Assembly (NCBI GenBank): GCA_021186555.1
Contig: JAJKFL010000042.1
Location: 48,368,980-48,432,979, forward strand
Direction of reading: 5' to 3'
DNA length: 64,000 bases
From: Reticulitermes speratus
Lineage: Eukaryota; Arthropoda; Insecta; Blattodea; Rhinotermitidae
A program made the position numbers and the translations under genes. This document shows positions 36,530 to 46,058 of this stretch, piece after piece; the first letter of the stretch is position 1, and every line of letters starts with the position of its first letter. Below the pieces are notes generated by a model. It did not search any database, was not told where the DNA came from, and was given only the letters and a program-made list of their open reading frames with translations.

Positions 36530-37201
36530 TTCCCTTTATGCAGGTCAGTTACTTTGTAATTAAAAATATTTTTGATAAAATTAAAACTCTTCATAACACT
36601 GAATACCGCTGCATAAACTTTAGTATTTTCCATACTACCGAATTCTTGTCTTCCAAATTTATGTTGGTATTATAAATTACAGATACATTTGGACATTTGC
36701 AGCGAAATTCACAACATATTAAAACTGTATACCAACTTCAACATCTATCAGATGACACACAGACAGCAATAACCTAATGAACAACGCACATATTAAATGA
36801 CTTTACCCCAGGAACAAGTGTAGCCACACAAATATCAGTGTAGGTCACGGAAGTACATCGTGCATGTGAAGCAGAAGCTAATCATCTCTGCACAGAGGAT
36901 CGATGACGCGTGCTTTGATCACAGTCCTTTTTTTTATGCAGATTGTGTTGTCGAAACACTCCAATGGTCTAATACTGACAACAACATGTGCGTTTGTACA
37001 CATATTGACACTTCACAGTGCACACGGCGAGTGTGTGTAGCTCAGAAGACTGCGCAGTTACGTGACACAGCATTTCAAATTTGCCACAAAGTTAGGTTAT
37101 GTCTGTAACAGGTTTTTACAATCATCTGTGGAGAACTGCTAACACAAGTACAAAGAGTGTGAGATAGAAGGCTTCCACCACGGTCGTAATGTTGTATAAA
37201 G

Positions 37202-37726
37202 CAGTGGTATTCAACCTGGGGTACGCGTACCCCTGGGGGTACGCGAAGACATCTTAGGGGGGTACGTAAAATTAAAACAAAAACATAAATATATTATTTC
37301 ATGATAAACACTGAATAATCAGGGCCAGATTTAGGGTTAGCCACAAGAGACCGGACGTAAGGATATGCGATTTGGGAGCGCCATCTGTCTCTCTCTCTCT
37401 CCTTTATGCGATTCTTATCTGGGCGGCTAGTTTCATTTTATTCCACACAGTGCATATAATTGTGCTTTGCTAAAATACCTTTGTTCCTTTATTAATTTTT
37501 ATACGATAGACAATAATATATTTGTTATTTAATAGCTTGACTCTCCTTTTTCTCATTTAAAACTTATTATTTAATACATTATTTTGGATGTAATTTATTT
37601 AACTTATTTTAGATGTAGATTATAGACTGTGTATAACTTGAATTATGCACCAACAACTTTGGGGGTACAAAGTTGAAGAGAAATTATATGTGGGGGTACG
37701 CGAACAAGAAAGGTTGAATACCACTG
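37202..37726. mobile_element. hAT non-autonomous transposon, 525 bp, exact 8-bp target duplication
   Basis: Inverted termini CAGTGGTATTCAACCT...AGGTTGAATACCACTG, flanked by GTATAAAG on both sides (37194-37201 and 37727-37734). Subterminal GGGGTACGCG motifs recur in both orientations. The interior is AT-rich with no transposase. It inserted into the outer edge of the fold-back element that follows, whose other end also reads ACTTTATAC. Confidence 0.9.
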
Positions 37727-37890
37727 GTATAAAGTATTTTGGGTTTTTACCCTGCGTCGTTTTTTGGTAAGAAACCAACGTTTCGGGATCGCTTGTCTGT
37801 CCCATCTTCAGGGGGACAGACAAGTAGTCTCGAAATTTTGGTTTGTTACCAAAAAACGACGCCGGGTAAAAACCCAAAATACTTTATACA
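37727..37890. mobile_element. Fold-back element with central ribozyme-like motif
   Basis: Left arm AAAGTATTTTGGGTTTTTAC and right arm GTAAAAACCCAAAATACTTT are inverted over about 75 bases. The centre carries the minus-strand hammerhead-like motif annotated at 37774-37814. The left end is interrupted by the hAT insertion. Confidence 0.8.
37774..37814 (-). ncRNA. Hammerhead-like ribozyme motif
   Basis: Minus strand: C-rich stem I, core CTGAAGA, T, stem II GGGA/TCCC with an 11-base loop, GAAA, two-pair stem III (AC/GT), T at the cleavage position, then GGT. Core bases are intact, but stem I is only about 2 bp. Confidence 0.4.
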
Positions 37891-38014
37891 AGTATAAAGA
37901 AGTTTTTTTTAAAAAAGTAACCAACATTTTGTCGATAAAGTCAATCTAACTTCGATGTATACATGGCACATTTTTAGTACATGGTACACGTCAGACCTTA
38001 ACGTAATAGCAACT

Positions 38015-38180
38015 GTTATTTAAACCTTCATCCTACAGTGGCACCAAGACTTGCATCACACCCTAGAAGAAATCGGTATAAAGTGTCTATAGACAGGAGG
38101 TGACAGCTTGCTTCACGTCGGCGTCTAATGCAAATCGCTTGATAGCCAAGTGCTTCTTAAGGGGTCAAGAGATGGAAATC
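38015..38180 (-). pseudogene. mariner transposase C-terminal fragment
   Basis: Minus strand reads LKKHLAIKRFALDADVKQAV, TSCL, stop, TLYTDFF, characteristic of the mariner transposase C terminus. Several stops show it is dead. It faces a second fragment at 38235-38506 in inverted orientation. Confidence 0.8.
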
Positions 38181-38234
38181 TCTGTACCCTATACTGCTAA
38201 CCGGACTTGTGCCTGGTTACGGCGATAAGGCGGG

Positions 38235-38506
38235 GAGGTTTTGTACCCCCTTTCCTATAGCCGCTATTTCGAGCCCAGAGATTTCTGTCTTTTTGGACCC
38301 ATTAAGAAGCACCTAGCTGACAAGCGCTTTACAACAGACGCCGACATAAAGCAAGCTGTTCCTTCCTGGTTACAGACACTTTATACAGATTTTTCCTGCG
38401 CTGAGACACAAGTCTTTTTTCCACTGTGGGATAAACGCTTAGTCGATGGTGATTACACGGAAGTCTGGTGTGTACCATCTGCGATACAAATACTATGTAC
38501 ACATTG
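38235..38506 (+). pseudogene. mariner transposase C-terminal fragment
   Basis: Plus strand reads YFEPRDFCLFGPIKKHLADK, RFTTDADIKQAVPSWLQTLY and GDYTEVWCVPSA. PRDFCLFGPIKKHL corresponds to the mariner PSDFHLFGPLKKHL motif that includes the last catalytic Asp region. Open for about 88 codons but lacks the N-terminal DNA-binding and most catalytic parts. Confidence 0.85.
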
Positions 38507-38920
38507 AAGTCAGAATTAAGTTCTCGGCATCAGAGCTTCTGACACTTTATTTTTGAAACTTCGTTGTATTTCATGACGGACCTATCAGTCGAGAATTTTA
38601 AAAACTGTTCAACATACACCTAATTTTGTGGTGAGTATAGAGTGTCGTGTCGTGAAATTAGGCAGGTTCTGTGCTACACAGTGAAAGCACAGAAGTTTGC
38701 TACTGTAAGTTGAATTATGGTGTTTTTTGCAGAAAAAAAAATAACTCGAAAGGAGCCCGGATATTGCTTTGACCCTTAACGACTACTGAAGTTTCCTCGT
38801 TTAGTTTCACTCCTCTGCCTAACACTCTTGCTTCTTCTGTCCTTATTGCCATAACGGCCGTTAATTGTACACTCTTTATACATTTTGTGGGAAACGTGTT
38901 TGTTTTTGGTTCTCTTCCAG

Positions 38921-39077
38921 TATTTTAGGTATGTACCTATTTGGCGGTAAGTTTTGCATGATCTCAGATGGATCCAGAGAGTGTACTTGCGACGAAATTG
39001 TGAACCGTCACCCGCAGTGCGTGTGTGACAGGAAACATTTTAATAATATTCTCTGGGCAACTGTCACCGTATTCCAG
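38921..39077 (+). CDS. Ca-alpha1T: Cav3 alternative exon: domain II S5-P turret, long Cys-rich form
   Basis: The acceptor CTCTTCCAG precedes 38921. The first base completes Ser, then ILGMYLFGGKFCMISDGSRE, CTCDEIVNRHPQCVCDRKHF and NNILWATVTVFQ: 52 full codons with five Cys, against 38 and one in the exon at 23159. Donor CAG|GTAAGT leaves phase 0. Start phase, end phase, ILGM-LFG opening and VTVFQ ending are shared with the other exon, so they replace each other. The extra Cys probably form disulphides in the extracellular turret. A perfect GTAAGT donor consensus also sits inside the exon at 38947. Lower resemblance to vertebrates suggests the invertebrate-specific form. Confidence 0.93.
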
Positions 39078-39189
39078 GTAAGTCGCTGCATTTGCTTACA
39101 TTTTCTGTTATTATAGTCATTTATTACTTGGCCAAATAATTAAATAGTAATAAGAATTTGTCTATGTCACTGATGTGCCTAACCAGAAT

Positions 39190-39411
39190 GTTAAGTCGGA
39201 CTCGGTTATAACGTCATGAAAGGGACTGAATATTTTGTGTCGTTATAAACGAGTGTCGTTATAAACAAGTGTCGTTATAAACGAGTGTCATTATAACCGA
39301 GAAGTATAATGTTATGGTTAACAGTGAGGAATTAATTGGTTCCACAGAATATCTTACGTTATAGACGTGGTGTCGTATAAACTGATGTCGTTATAACCGG
39401 GTTCGACTGTA
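39190..39411. mobile_element. MITE with GGTTATAACG termini (Tc1/pogo-like)
   Basis: Left TAAGTCGGACTCGGTTATAA and right TTATAACCGGGTTCGACTGT are inverted. Internally, CGTTATAAACGAGTGT is repeated in tandem four times (39240-39300). No coding capacity. Confidence 0.7.
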
Positions 39412-39559
39412 ACTGTTTTAAAAAAATAATTTTAAATTATTGTATTTTTATTGTTGAAGGTAGTAATTTAGTGTTTAGACTTATTAGTGACTTCTAAAGG
39501 TTAGTGTCAACAAATCAGCCAAAACATTGCACTGTTAGGTGAGATACTAATGTAATTAT

Positions 39560-39845
39560 GAAAGCTTCTAATGGCCATGTATCTGACTTAGGGTTACTTT
39601 GGTTTCTGGACTTTTTTCCATCTTCTGGTATCCTTAAAATAACACAAGGTTTCGGAAAAGAGGTTAGTGTCCATCCGCAGGTGAAAGTATGCACAGCTGA
39701 ATTCGATAGAGCAGCCAGTCACTGGATGGACCACCGACTTGATAAAATGTGTTTCTATCAGACACAGCTAAGCACATGGCTCACAAACATTTCACCTGAG
39801 GATGGAAATGGATCCAGCATCCGAAACAATGTGTTGTTTTCCGAA
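39560..39845 (+). mobile_element. Possible fold-back remnant with ribozyme-like motif
   Basis: At about 39797-39835, ACCTGAGGATGGAAATGG...ATCCGAAACAATGTGTTG has CTGAGGA and GAAAC in the right order, weak stem II (GGA/TCC), and an ACA/TGT stem III. A 96-codon open frame here has no recognised family. Confidence 0.35.
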
Positions 39846-40287
39846 TAACAGATGATGGGGAAAAAATTCATAAGTTTATTAAAGTGTGTATTAAAATTAA
39901 TTCAATACACTATAAATTTACGAGTTAAGAATTGTAAATTTCTCATTCCTAATCATTTGCAAATTTAAAACCACTTTGGTGTTACAGAATGTAACCACAT
40001 TAAATAGTTTTAAATCTACATAGTGTTGCTATATTCTGAGTAGGTATATATATATACATATATATGACACTTGAAATGCCAGTAAGGAGTGAGTTGTATG
40101 TTGCATACGAATATGAAAGAAGGTAATATATCAAGAGAGGGGCATAAAAAAGTTATTTTTATTATACTGTGGAAGTTTCATACTCTACGGGTTTAAATGG
40201 TTTTTTTTTAATTCTAAAACTTTATTATTTTTTTAAATTAGTTTGGACACATCATACACAGTTTTACGAAACTAATCCAGTGACACG

Positions 40288-40381
40288 AATATATACAGGG
40301 CATACACAAAAGAATGGTGCGGTTTTAATAGTGAACACTATTAAAACCGTACCATTCTTTTGTGTATGCCCTGTATATATA
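40288..40381. repeat. Near-perfect inverted repeat, 46-bp arms, 2-base loop
   Basis: Left arm starts at AATATATACAGGGCATACAC, turns at GTG-AA-CAC (loop 40334-40335), and returns through ACCATTCTTTTGTGTATGCC. One internal mismatch, a G-U wobble as RNA. Possibly a MITE remnant or paired transposon termini joined head to head. Confidence 0.9.
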
Positions 40382-40536
40382 TTTAGTGTTATAGAAATTT
40401 CTTCAAATTTAGATGAGTGCGTTGACAAATTCTAATTATTCGAAGAAGAATATTTAGCTATCAATACAATAGCGTAACACTGAGTTACGTATATACGTAA
40501 ATCTTCAGTTCCGCCATCCCCCTTCTGCTGCCGTCG

Positions 40537-40608
40537 GAGAGTTCACAATCCTCAATGCATCCAATTGTATTGGATTGTAATTGGATGCATTGAGGATTGT
40601 GAACTCTC
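40537..40608. repeat. Perfect 30-bp-arm inverted repeat beside a ribozyme-like motif
   Basis: Arms 40537-40566 and 40579-40608 are exact reverse complements (GAGAGTTCACAATCCTCAAT at the left), loop 12 bases. The ribozyme-like motif at 40616-40656 follows directly. Confidence 0.93.
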
Positions 40609-40615
40609 GACGAAA

Positions 40616-40656
40616 CCCCTGATGATGGCACAGGAAGTGCCGAAACATATGTAGGG
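40616..40656 (+). ncRNA. Hammerhead-like ribozyme motif, most complete core
   Basis: Stem I CCC (40616-40618); core CTGATGA (40619-40625); one extra T; stem II GGCAC/GTGCC (40627-40631 and 40637-40641), loop AGGAA; core GAAA (40642-40645); palindromic stem III CAT/ATG continuing A-T; cleavage expected after A40653; stem I GGG (40654-40656). All invariant type I core positions are present. Known precedents with tiny stem III are Penelope-like elements and retrozymes. The extra base before stem II and the 3-bp stem I are weaknesses; natural hammerheads with an inserted base there have been described. Confidence 0.55.
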
Positions 40657-40739
40657 ACAGAAAAACACTAAAACAGTGTAGTGCATTTGTTGGAATGAAA
40701 TAATGAATTAGTGGTTTATAGTATTTCAAAGTGTTACAG

Positions 40740-41820
40740 TTATATAAATACTAGACCATTATATTATTACAGCGTCCAGATGGATTGTGGGTCCTATTTA
40801 GGGTAATGGGTGACGGTGGTAAAGCGATCGTGTGATTCCTCCGTACGTTCCCATATCCTTGTACTTTAGGAAAACTAAGCAAAGGGAAATGACTCAGTGA
40901 AATCAATTTTCTCTGTACACAGGGTGTTCAATTTAACGGTCTCGACTCATACATCTGAATTCTAATTTCTATAAAGTGTCTTCATTTTTATAAAATACTC
41001 ATTTACCCTCTTCCAAATGTCATGTTATTCTAACTCTTAAATTGACTGAAAAATTTTGGCGGAGATTTTAGGCAAATATTTTAATATTATCTCGCTAACT
41101 TTTAAGTACAGCCTACAGACTGCCACGAAGCAACACGCGATTTTCCAAATTTAAAATCACAACATAAGTTTTAGTTTTTTTTTTATGTTTTTCCAAAAAA
41201 AAATAGAATTATTTGCATCATCTGAATCCTTTCTTCAAAAACTCTGTCTACATTTATTAAATAAACGAAGCACTGATCTACAGCTTGTCAGCTCTTACAG
41301 ATACATCATACGAGTAAAATTTCTTGAAACATTCACACAAAAAATAAAATTATATTTGAGGTCTTCACAGCTCTGATATCTTACTATACATTTACTGCAA
41401 TCATTACATGACTCATATATAGACTAATAATAAACCAATTACAGTCATCACAATCTGTCCAACATTAACATAGTAATTTGTCCTGCAAAATACTCTCGAC
41501 GTTAACTTTCCTCCATCTCGAATTTAATTGCCTCAGTTAGACACGGAACAATCGATTTAATTAAATCGTTAGAACCAGCAGCTTCCACAAACCCCATTTA
41601 ATCAGCGCGGCAAATATATTTTACCAATTGGCCCCTGTAGTATCTGCAACCCAACTAAAATTAAGTTTTGTATAGAACGCATACTAAGTACCTTACTGAT
41701 GGGTAGACTCAGAATATAAGTCCGAAATTGTTATTACATTTTTAAATTAATATGTATTTATATTTAATGCAAATTACAGAGGCTTCTGTGCGACTTCATT
41801 TCATCTGCGGTAATAACAAA
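40740..41820. other. AT-rich intron, nothing recognised
   Basis: No gene, tandem array or clear mobile element. ACAGGGTGTTC near 40918 resembles a DNA-transposon end. Confidence 0.4.
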
Positions 41821-41823
41821 CTA

Positions 41824-42275
41824 GGGCAGAGGTTAAGAATGAGTGGAGCTATGTGTCTGCTGCCCCCTATACACCTATGACGTGCTCAGGGATAACTTTC
41901 AGTTTTACTGTAAACCTAATACTTTTCTTTATTTTCTAAGAATAGGCCTACAGAATTATTCGTAGTCAGTATTTTCCAGTGTTTCTACGTTAGATTTCCC
42001 CGTGTCTACACTGCAAAGTCATTCCTCCATTTTACATACGCAAAAAGTACTAGCTGTACTTGCTGTACTTGCTGTACTTGCTGTACTCTTCTCCTCTCCA
42101 AAACGCCCAGATCGGCTTTCGAGCCTACCCAGCCTCCTGTTCAATGGATTGTTTCCCTGGGGCGTGAATTTGACCCCTCTCCCCCCATCTAGTGTCAAGG
42201 TTAAGAATGTGTGTAGCTACACCTCCATTCCTCCTTACGCCTTCTTGGGTGTGAACAGGACATCGTCACCTTTTT
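41824..42275 (+). mobile_element. SINE family B fragments with a 9-bp tandem repeat between
   Basis: 41824-41880 has AGAGGTTAAGAATGAGTGGA. 42090-42275 has CTCCAAAACGCCCAGATCGG and CATCTAGTGTCAAGGTTAAG, both family B body segments. Between them, CTGTACTTG is repeated four times (about 42053-42086). Confidence 0.55.
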
Positions 42276-42645
42276 AACTTTAGCTAGAAACTCTAGACAG
42301 TAACTGTGATATTCATGCCCAATTTCATGCAGTATATCACAGGACGTAATGAGGAAAGTCGTCGTATTGTCTAGGTGTACACTTTCACTGCCGTGTAAGG
42401 AGCTCGTTTTTATAAATATTATTTTATTCTGCTGCGCCTATTGCAATTTAAACTTGAATACACACAGAAACAGAACACCTTTTGTGTATTCCATCCTCAT
42501 AACTTTTGAAACAGTCGAAGGATTTTCGTGCAACTTGATACAAATATCCTTACACTAACTATCGTCCTACATTTGTGCTTTGAATTTGAAACCATCAGCT
42601 TTTTGAAGACTGGGAATTTGACCTGAATTATATTTACAGACACAC

Positions 42646-43615
42646 ATCGTACCGCGCAGTAAACACACTCCGTCTCAGTTATACAAACCAGTCAGATAAT
42701 GCTGTACAGTGAAATAATCGCTGTTTGTTCTGAGATCCACACAAAACACATAAATACACTGTGTGGGCAGAACGTAGAATTGTTGAATGTTAAACGTGGT
42801 GGTACATATAGTAACCACTGGGCTTTAAAGTGTTAATATACATTGTACATAAATACAGTTCGTACCGCGCAGTAAACACACTCCGTCTCAGTTATACAAA
42901 CCAGTCAGTTAATGTTGTACAGTGAAACAATCGCTGTTTGTTCTGAGATCCACACAAAACACACAAATACAGTCCGTACCGCGCAGTAAACACACTCCGT
43001 CTCAGTCATACAAACCAGTCAGTTAATGTTGTACAGTGAAATAATCGCTGTTTGTTCTGAGATCCACACAAAACACATAAATACAGTCCGTACCGCGCAG
43101 TAAACACACTCCGTCTCAGTCATACAAACCAGTCAGTTAATGTTGTACAGTGAAATAATCGCTGTTTGTTCTGAGATCCACACAAAACACATAAATACAG
43201 TCCGTACCGCGCAGTAAACACACTCCGTCTCAGTTATACAAACCAGTCAGTTAATGTTGTACAGTGAAATAATCGCTGTTTGTTCTGAGATCCACACAAA
43301 ACACATAAATACAGTCCGTACCGCGCAGTAAACACACTCCGTCTCAGTTATACAAACCAGTCAGTTAATGTTGTACAGTGAAATAATCGCTGTTTGTTCT
43401 GAGATCCACACAAAACACATAAATACAGTCCGTACCGCGCAGTAAACACACTCCGTCTCAGTTATACAAACCAGTCAGTTAATGTTGTACAGTGAAATAA
43501 TCGCTGTTTGTTCTGAGATCCACACAAAACACATAAATACACTGTGTGGGCAGAACGTAGAGTTTTTGAAAGTTCAAGGTGATGCTATATATAGTTACCA
43601 CTGGGTTTTAAAGGG
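42646..43615 (+). repeat. Second 114-bp satellite array, 7 units, with unamplified tail
   Basis: One isolated unit (from 42649) plus its 100-base tail (CACTGTGTGGGCAGAACGTA to about 42840), then six tandem units from 42863 to 43530, again ending in the same tail up to about 43615. Units are nearly identical to those at 11585-14889, 28 kb away in the same gene. The isolated unit plus tail gives the full parent arrangement of about 214 bases. Confidence 0.93.
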
Positions 43616-43619
43616 TAAT

Positions 43620-44860
43620 AATGCTAACACGGTGGAAGTGCGAATTTCTGCGATAGTAGAGCGACTTGATAAAAAATATTGGAATTGTGTAAAAAAATAG
43701 AAAGTTTACCCTTGTTTGTTAACGTGATTGTTATAACATATTTTTGTGTAATGGCTGCCACATAAAATTTAGCTTTCATTTTGGTGTTTATAAATAAAGA
43801 ATCATTTGAGCTAGAAATGCAATGTTTTGTGTTTAGAAAGATTATAAATATGTACGTAAAAAACAAGCTTATCACATTCTTAAACCCAAGGCAACATATT
43901 CAAAATTGCTGTCTGGAAACGCAAGTAACAAGTTCATAGATAGTGGAGCAAGTACATCAGCAATTTAGTCATCATCATTTTGCTATCAGATTGCTAATTG
44001 TAGCCCCACACACGGGAACAAAATAACGACCCTAAAATTATTTTGAAATTTGTTCAAAAAAGCTAGCAGCTCTGTCATATGCACTTCTATCCAGCTGAAT
44101 GCTTCACCAGCACTAAGCGCTCTGACACTCTTCACATACACATAATTAAACACAGCGAGAGACACCACCTAATTTTCAAACCTGTCTAACTAAGCAAAAT
44201 TACTTCATTTGAATCCTATGTCATGTCTTACTGGGGATATAAACAAACCCATTAATGAAGGGATGATTACTGTTTTGTAACATGTCATGCATATGGGATT
44301 AAATAGAATGAAACACTGGCATAAACACTAAATTATTTTATATTCATTTGGTGCTTTGCTTCGTCGTTACCAGAGTCTATTGTACCGTCGTGTAAATGTT
44401 CGTTCGAAACTCGACATTTAAAGCAGTGATTTTATGTCGTGCAACAATATCTGCATGAAGGGCTTAAGGTCATATTTTAATTTTCACCAAAATTTGTAGC
44501 TAAGTGAAAGATTTACTTAAATATGAAAATTTCTGTTAGGCACTCTTTTAAATTTTGAATTATATGGATACAGGTTTACGGAAATGTGAGCGTAGGTAAA
44601 AATTCTGGGACATTCGATGGTTACTGTTTATTCCAAAAAGATTTTCGGAAAGTATATATTGGAAGAACGTCTGACAAGCTTCTTTTGCTACAGAGGCCTT
44701 TTTCATTTTCGGAAAACGTGACGGGTCCTCATAAATGCGCAGTGAATTTAATTAAATTATGAAATTAAATTTAAAAAAACAATAAAATTAAATGTGACAG
44801 CATTTGTCTCAACCTCCAAGGACTAAGTAAAAGTACTTTTCTATCCAATGTTCCGCGATT
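43620..44860. other. Intron sequence, nothing recognised
   Basis: AT-rich, open frames under 85 codons with no family resemblance. Confidence 0.4.
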
Positions 44861-44899
44861 TCAAAAAAAAAAAAAAAAAACCCACACACACACACACAT
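44861..44899 (+). repeat. Poly(A) followed by (CA)n
   Basis: A run of about 18 A then C and CA repeats. This may be the reversed low-complexity tail of the adjacent minus-strand SINE. Confidence 0.9.
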
Positions 44900-44929
44900 A
44901 TTGCTTTTTTTGGTTCCCAATCTTCGCCC

Positions 44930-45095
44930 CCTTTGTCCTTTTGGTAAAACCAACGTGTAGATGAAGATGAGTGTGCAGCATTGGTGGAATGATAGTGACA
45001 GGGGAAAACCGAAGTACTCCGAAAAAAACCTGTCCCAGTGCCACTTTGTCCACCACAAATCTCACATTGATTGGCCTGGGATCGAAACCACCTAA
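44930..45095 (-). mobile_element. SINE family C
   Basis: The minus strand contains GGTTTCGATCCCAGGCCAAT (B-box-like) and TTTGTGGTGGACAAAGTGGC, shared with 53300-53350. Another copy is at 27250-27368. Confidence 0.65.
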
Positions 45096-45444
45096 TCAAA
45101 AAAGTCCCCCATTTATGAAACTGTAAGTTTGATTACTGTGGTCAAAATACTCTATCCATGGAAATTACCTAAGCCAGATAAATCCAATCCACACCATACA
45201 ACCTTATTTCTTTATTAATCATAATTTTTACTATTATTATTTCCCCTAAGCCTTAAATTCCCGAGACAGTTATGGTCATCGGTTTTCCGCATTTAAAAAT
45301 GTATATGAATTTGTATCGATCCGATGTGTGCTACGTGACCAGCCTGTCTCATTCTCCTTTATTTTGTCACCCTAGTAATATTTTATAAGGAACAGAAATC
45401 ATTAAGTCCCTCAGTATAAAATTTTCTCCAGTCTAGTGTTACTT

Positions 45445-45690
45445 CCTTGGAAGACCAAGGCGTAGATGGGAGGATAATATTAAAATTGATCTTCAAGAAG
45501 TGGGATGGGGGGCATGGACTGGATTGATATGGCTCAGGATAGGGACAGGTGGCGGGCTGTTGTGAGTGTGGTAATGAACCTTCGGGTTGCATTAAACGCG
45601 GGGAATTTCTTGACTAGCTGACGACCTTTTAGCTTCACAGAAAGGTCTCTGCTCCATGGAGTTAGTTAGTTAGTTAGTTAGTTAGTATTA
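45445..45690 (+). mobile_element. LINE tail copy (family 1)
   Basis: Encodes [40 protein letters not shown] and ends NLRVA with the usual 3-prime UTR and a (GTTA)n tail at about 45661-45686. 5-prime truncated. It lies just over 200 bases before the pore-S6 exon. Confidence 0.8.
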
Positions 45691-45902
45691 CTTTATCTTA
45701 GGTCCACTCATTTCCCTCAGCACCCCGTTCTCATGCACCCTCATTCAGTTTACGTCAGTCCCCTACAGACAGCAAGCCGATGTTACCATGCCGTTCGGAC
45801 GTTTCAGAACCTACCCATTCGCTGTCAATTAGTATGCGTTGTTGATGCCGCTGTACGGAATATGGCAGCTCTACAGAGTGATTCTGATCTCTCTCCTGGC
45901 AG

Positions 45903-46058
45903 ATCCTTACCCAAGAAGACTGGAACGTGGTGCTGTTTAACGGAATGGAGAAGACAAGTCATTGGGCAGCTCTGTACTTCGTAGCACTTATGACGTTCGG
46001 TAACTACGTCCTCTTCAACCTCCTAGTCGCCATCTTAGTGGAAGGTTTCTCTGCTGAG
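45903..46058 (+). CDS. Ca-alpha1T: Cav3 exon: domain II pore loop and S6
   Basis: The acceptor TCTCCTGGCAG precedes 45903. Phase 0: [20 protein letters not shown], then [20 protein letters not shown] and [12 protein letters not shown]. Glu at 45915-45917 (TQEDWN) is the domain II residue of the EEDD selectivity filter of Cav3. [16 protein letters not shown] is S6. It joins either turret exon ([12 protein letters not shown]). Donor GAG|GTATGC leaves phase 0. Very close to vertebrate Cav3.1. Confidence 0.96.

Noticed and set aside
38241..38507. Functional mariner transposase
   Set aside because: Only the C-terminal part is open; the DNA-binding and most catalytic regions are missing.
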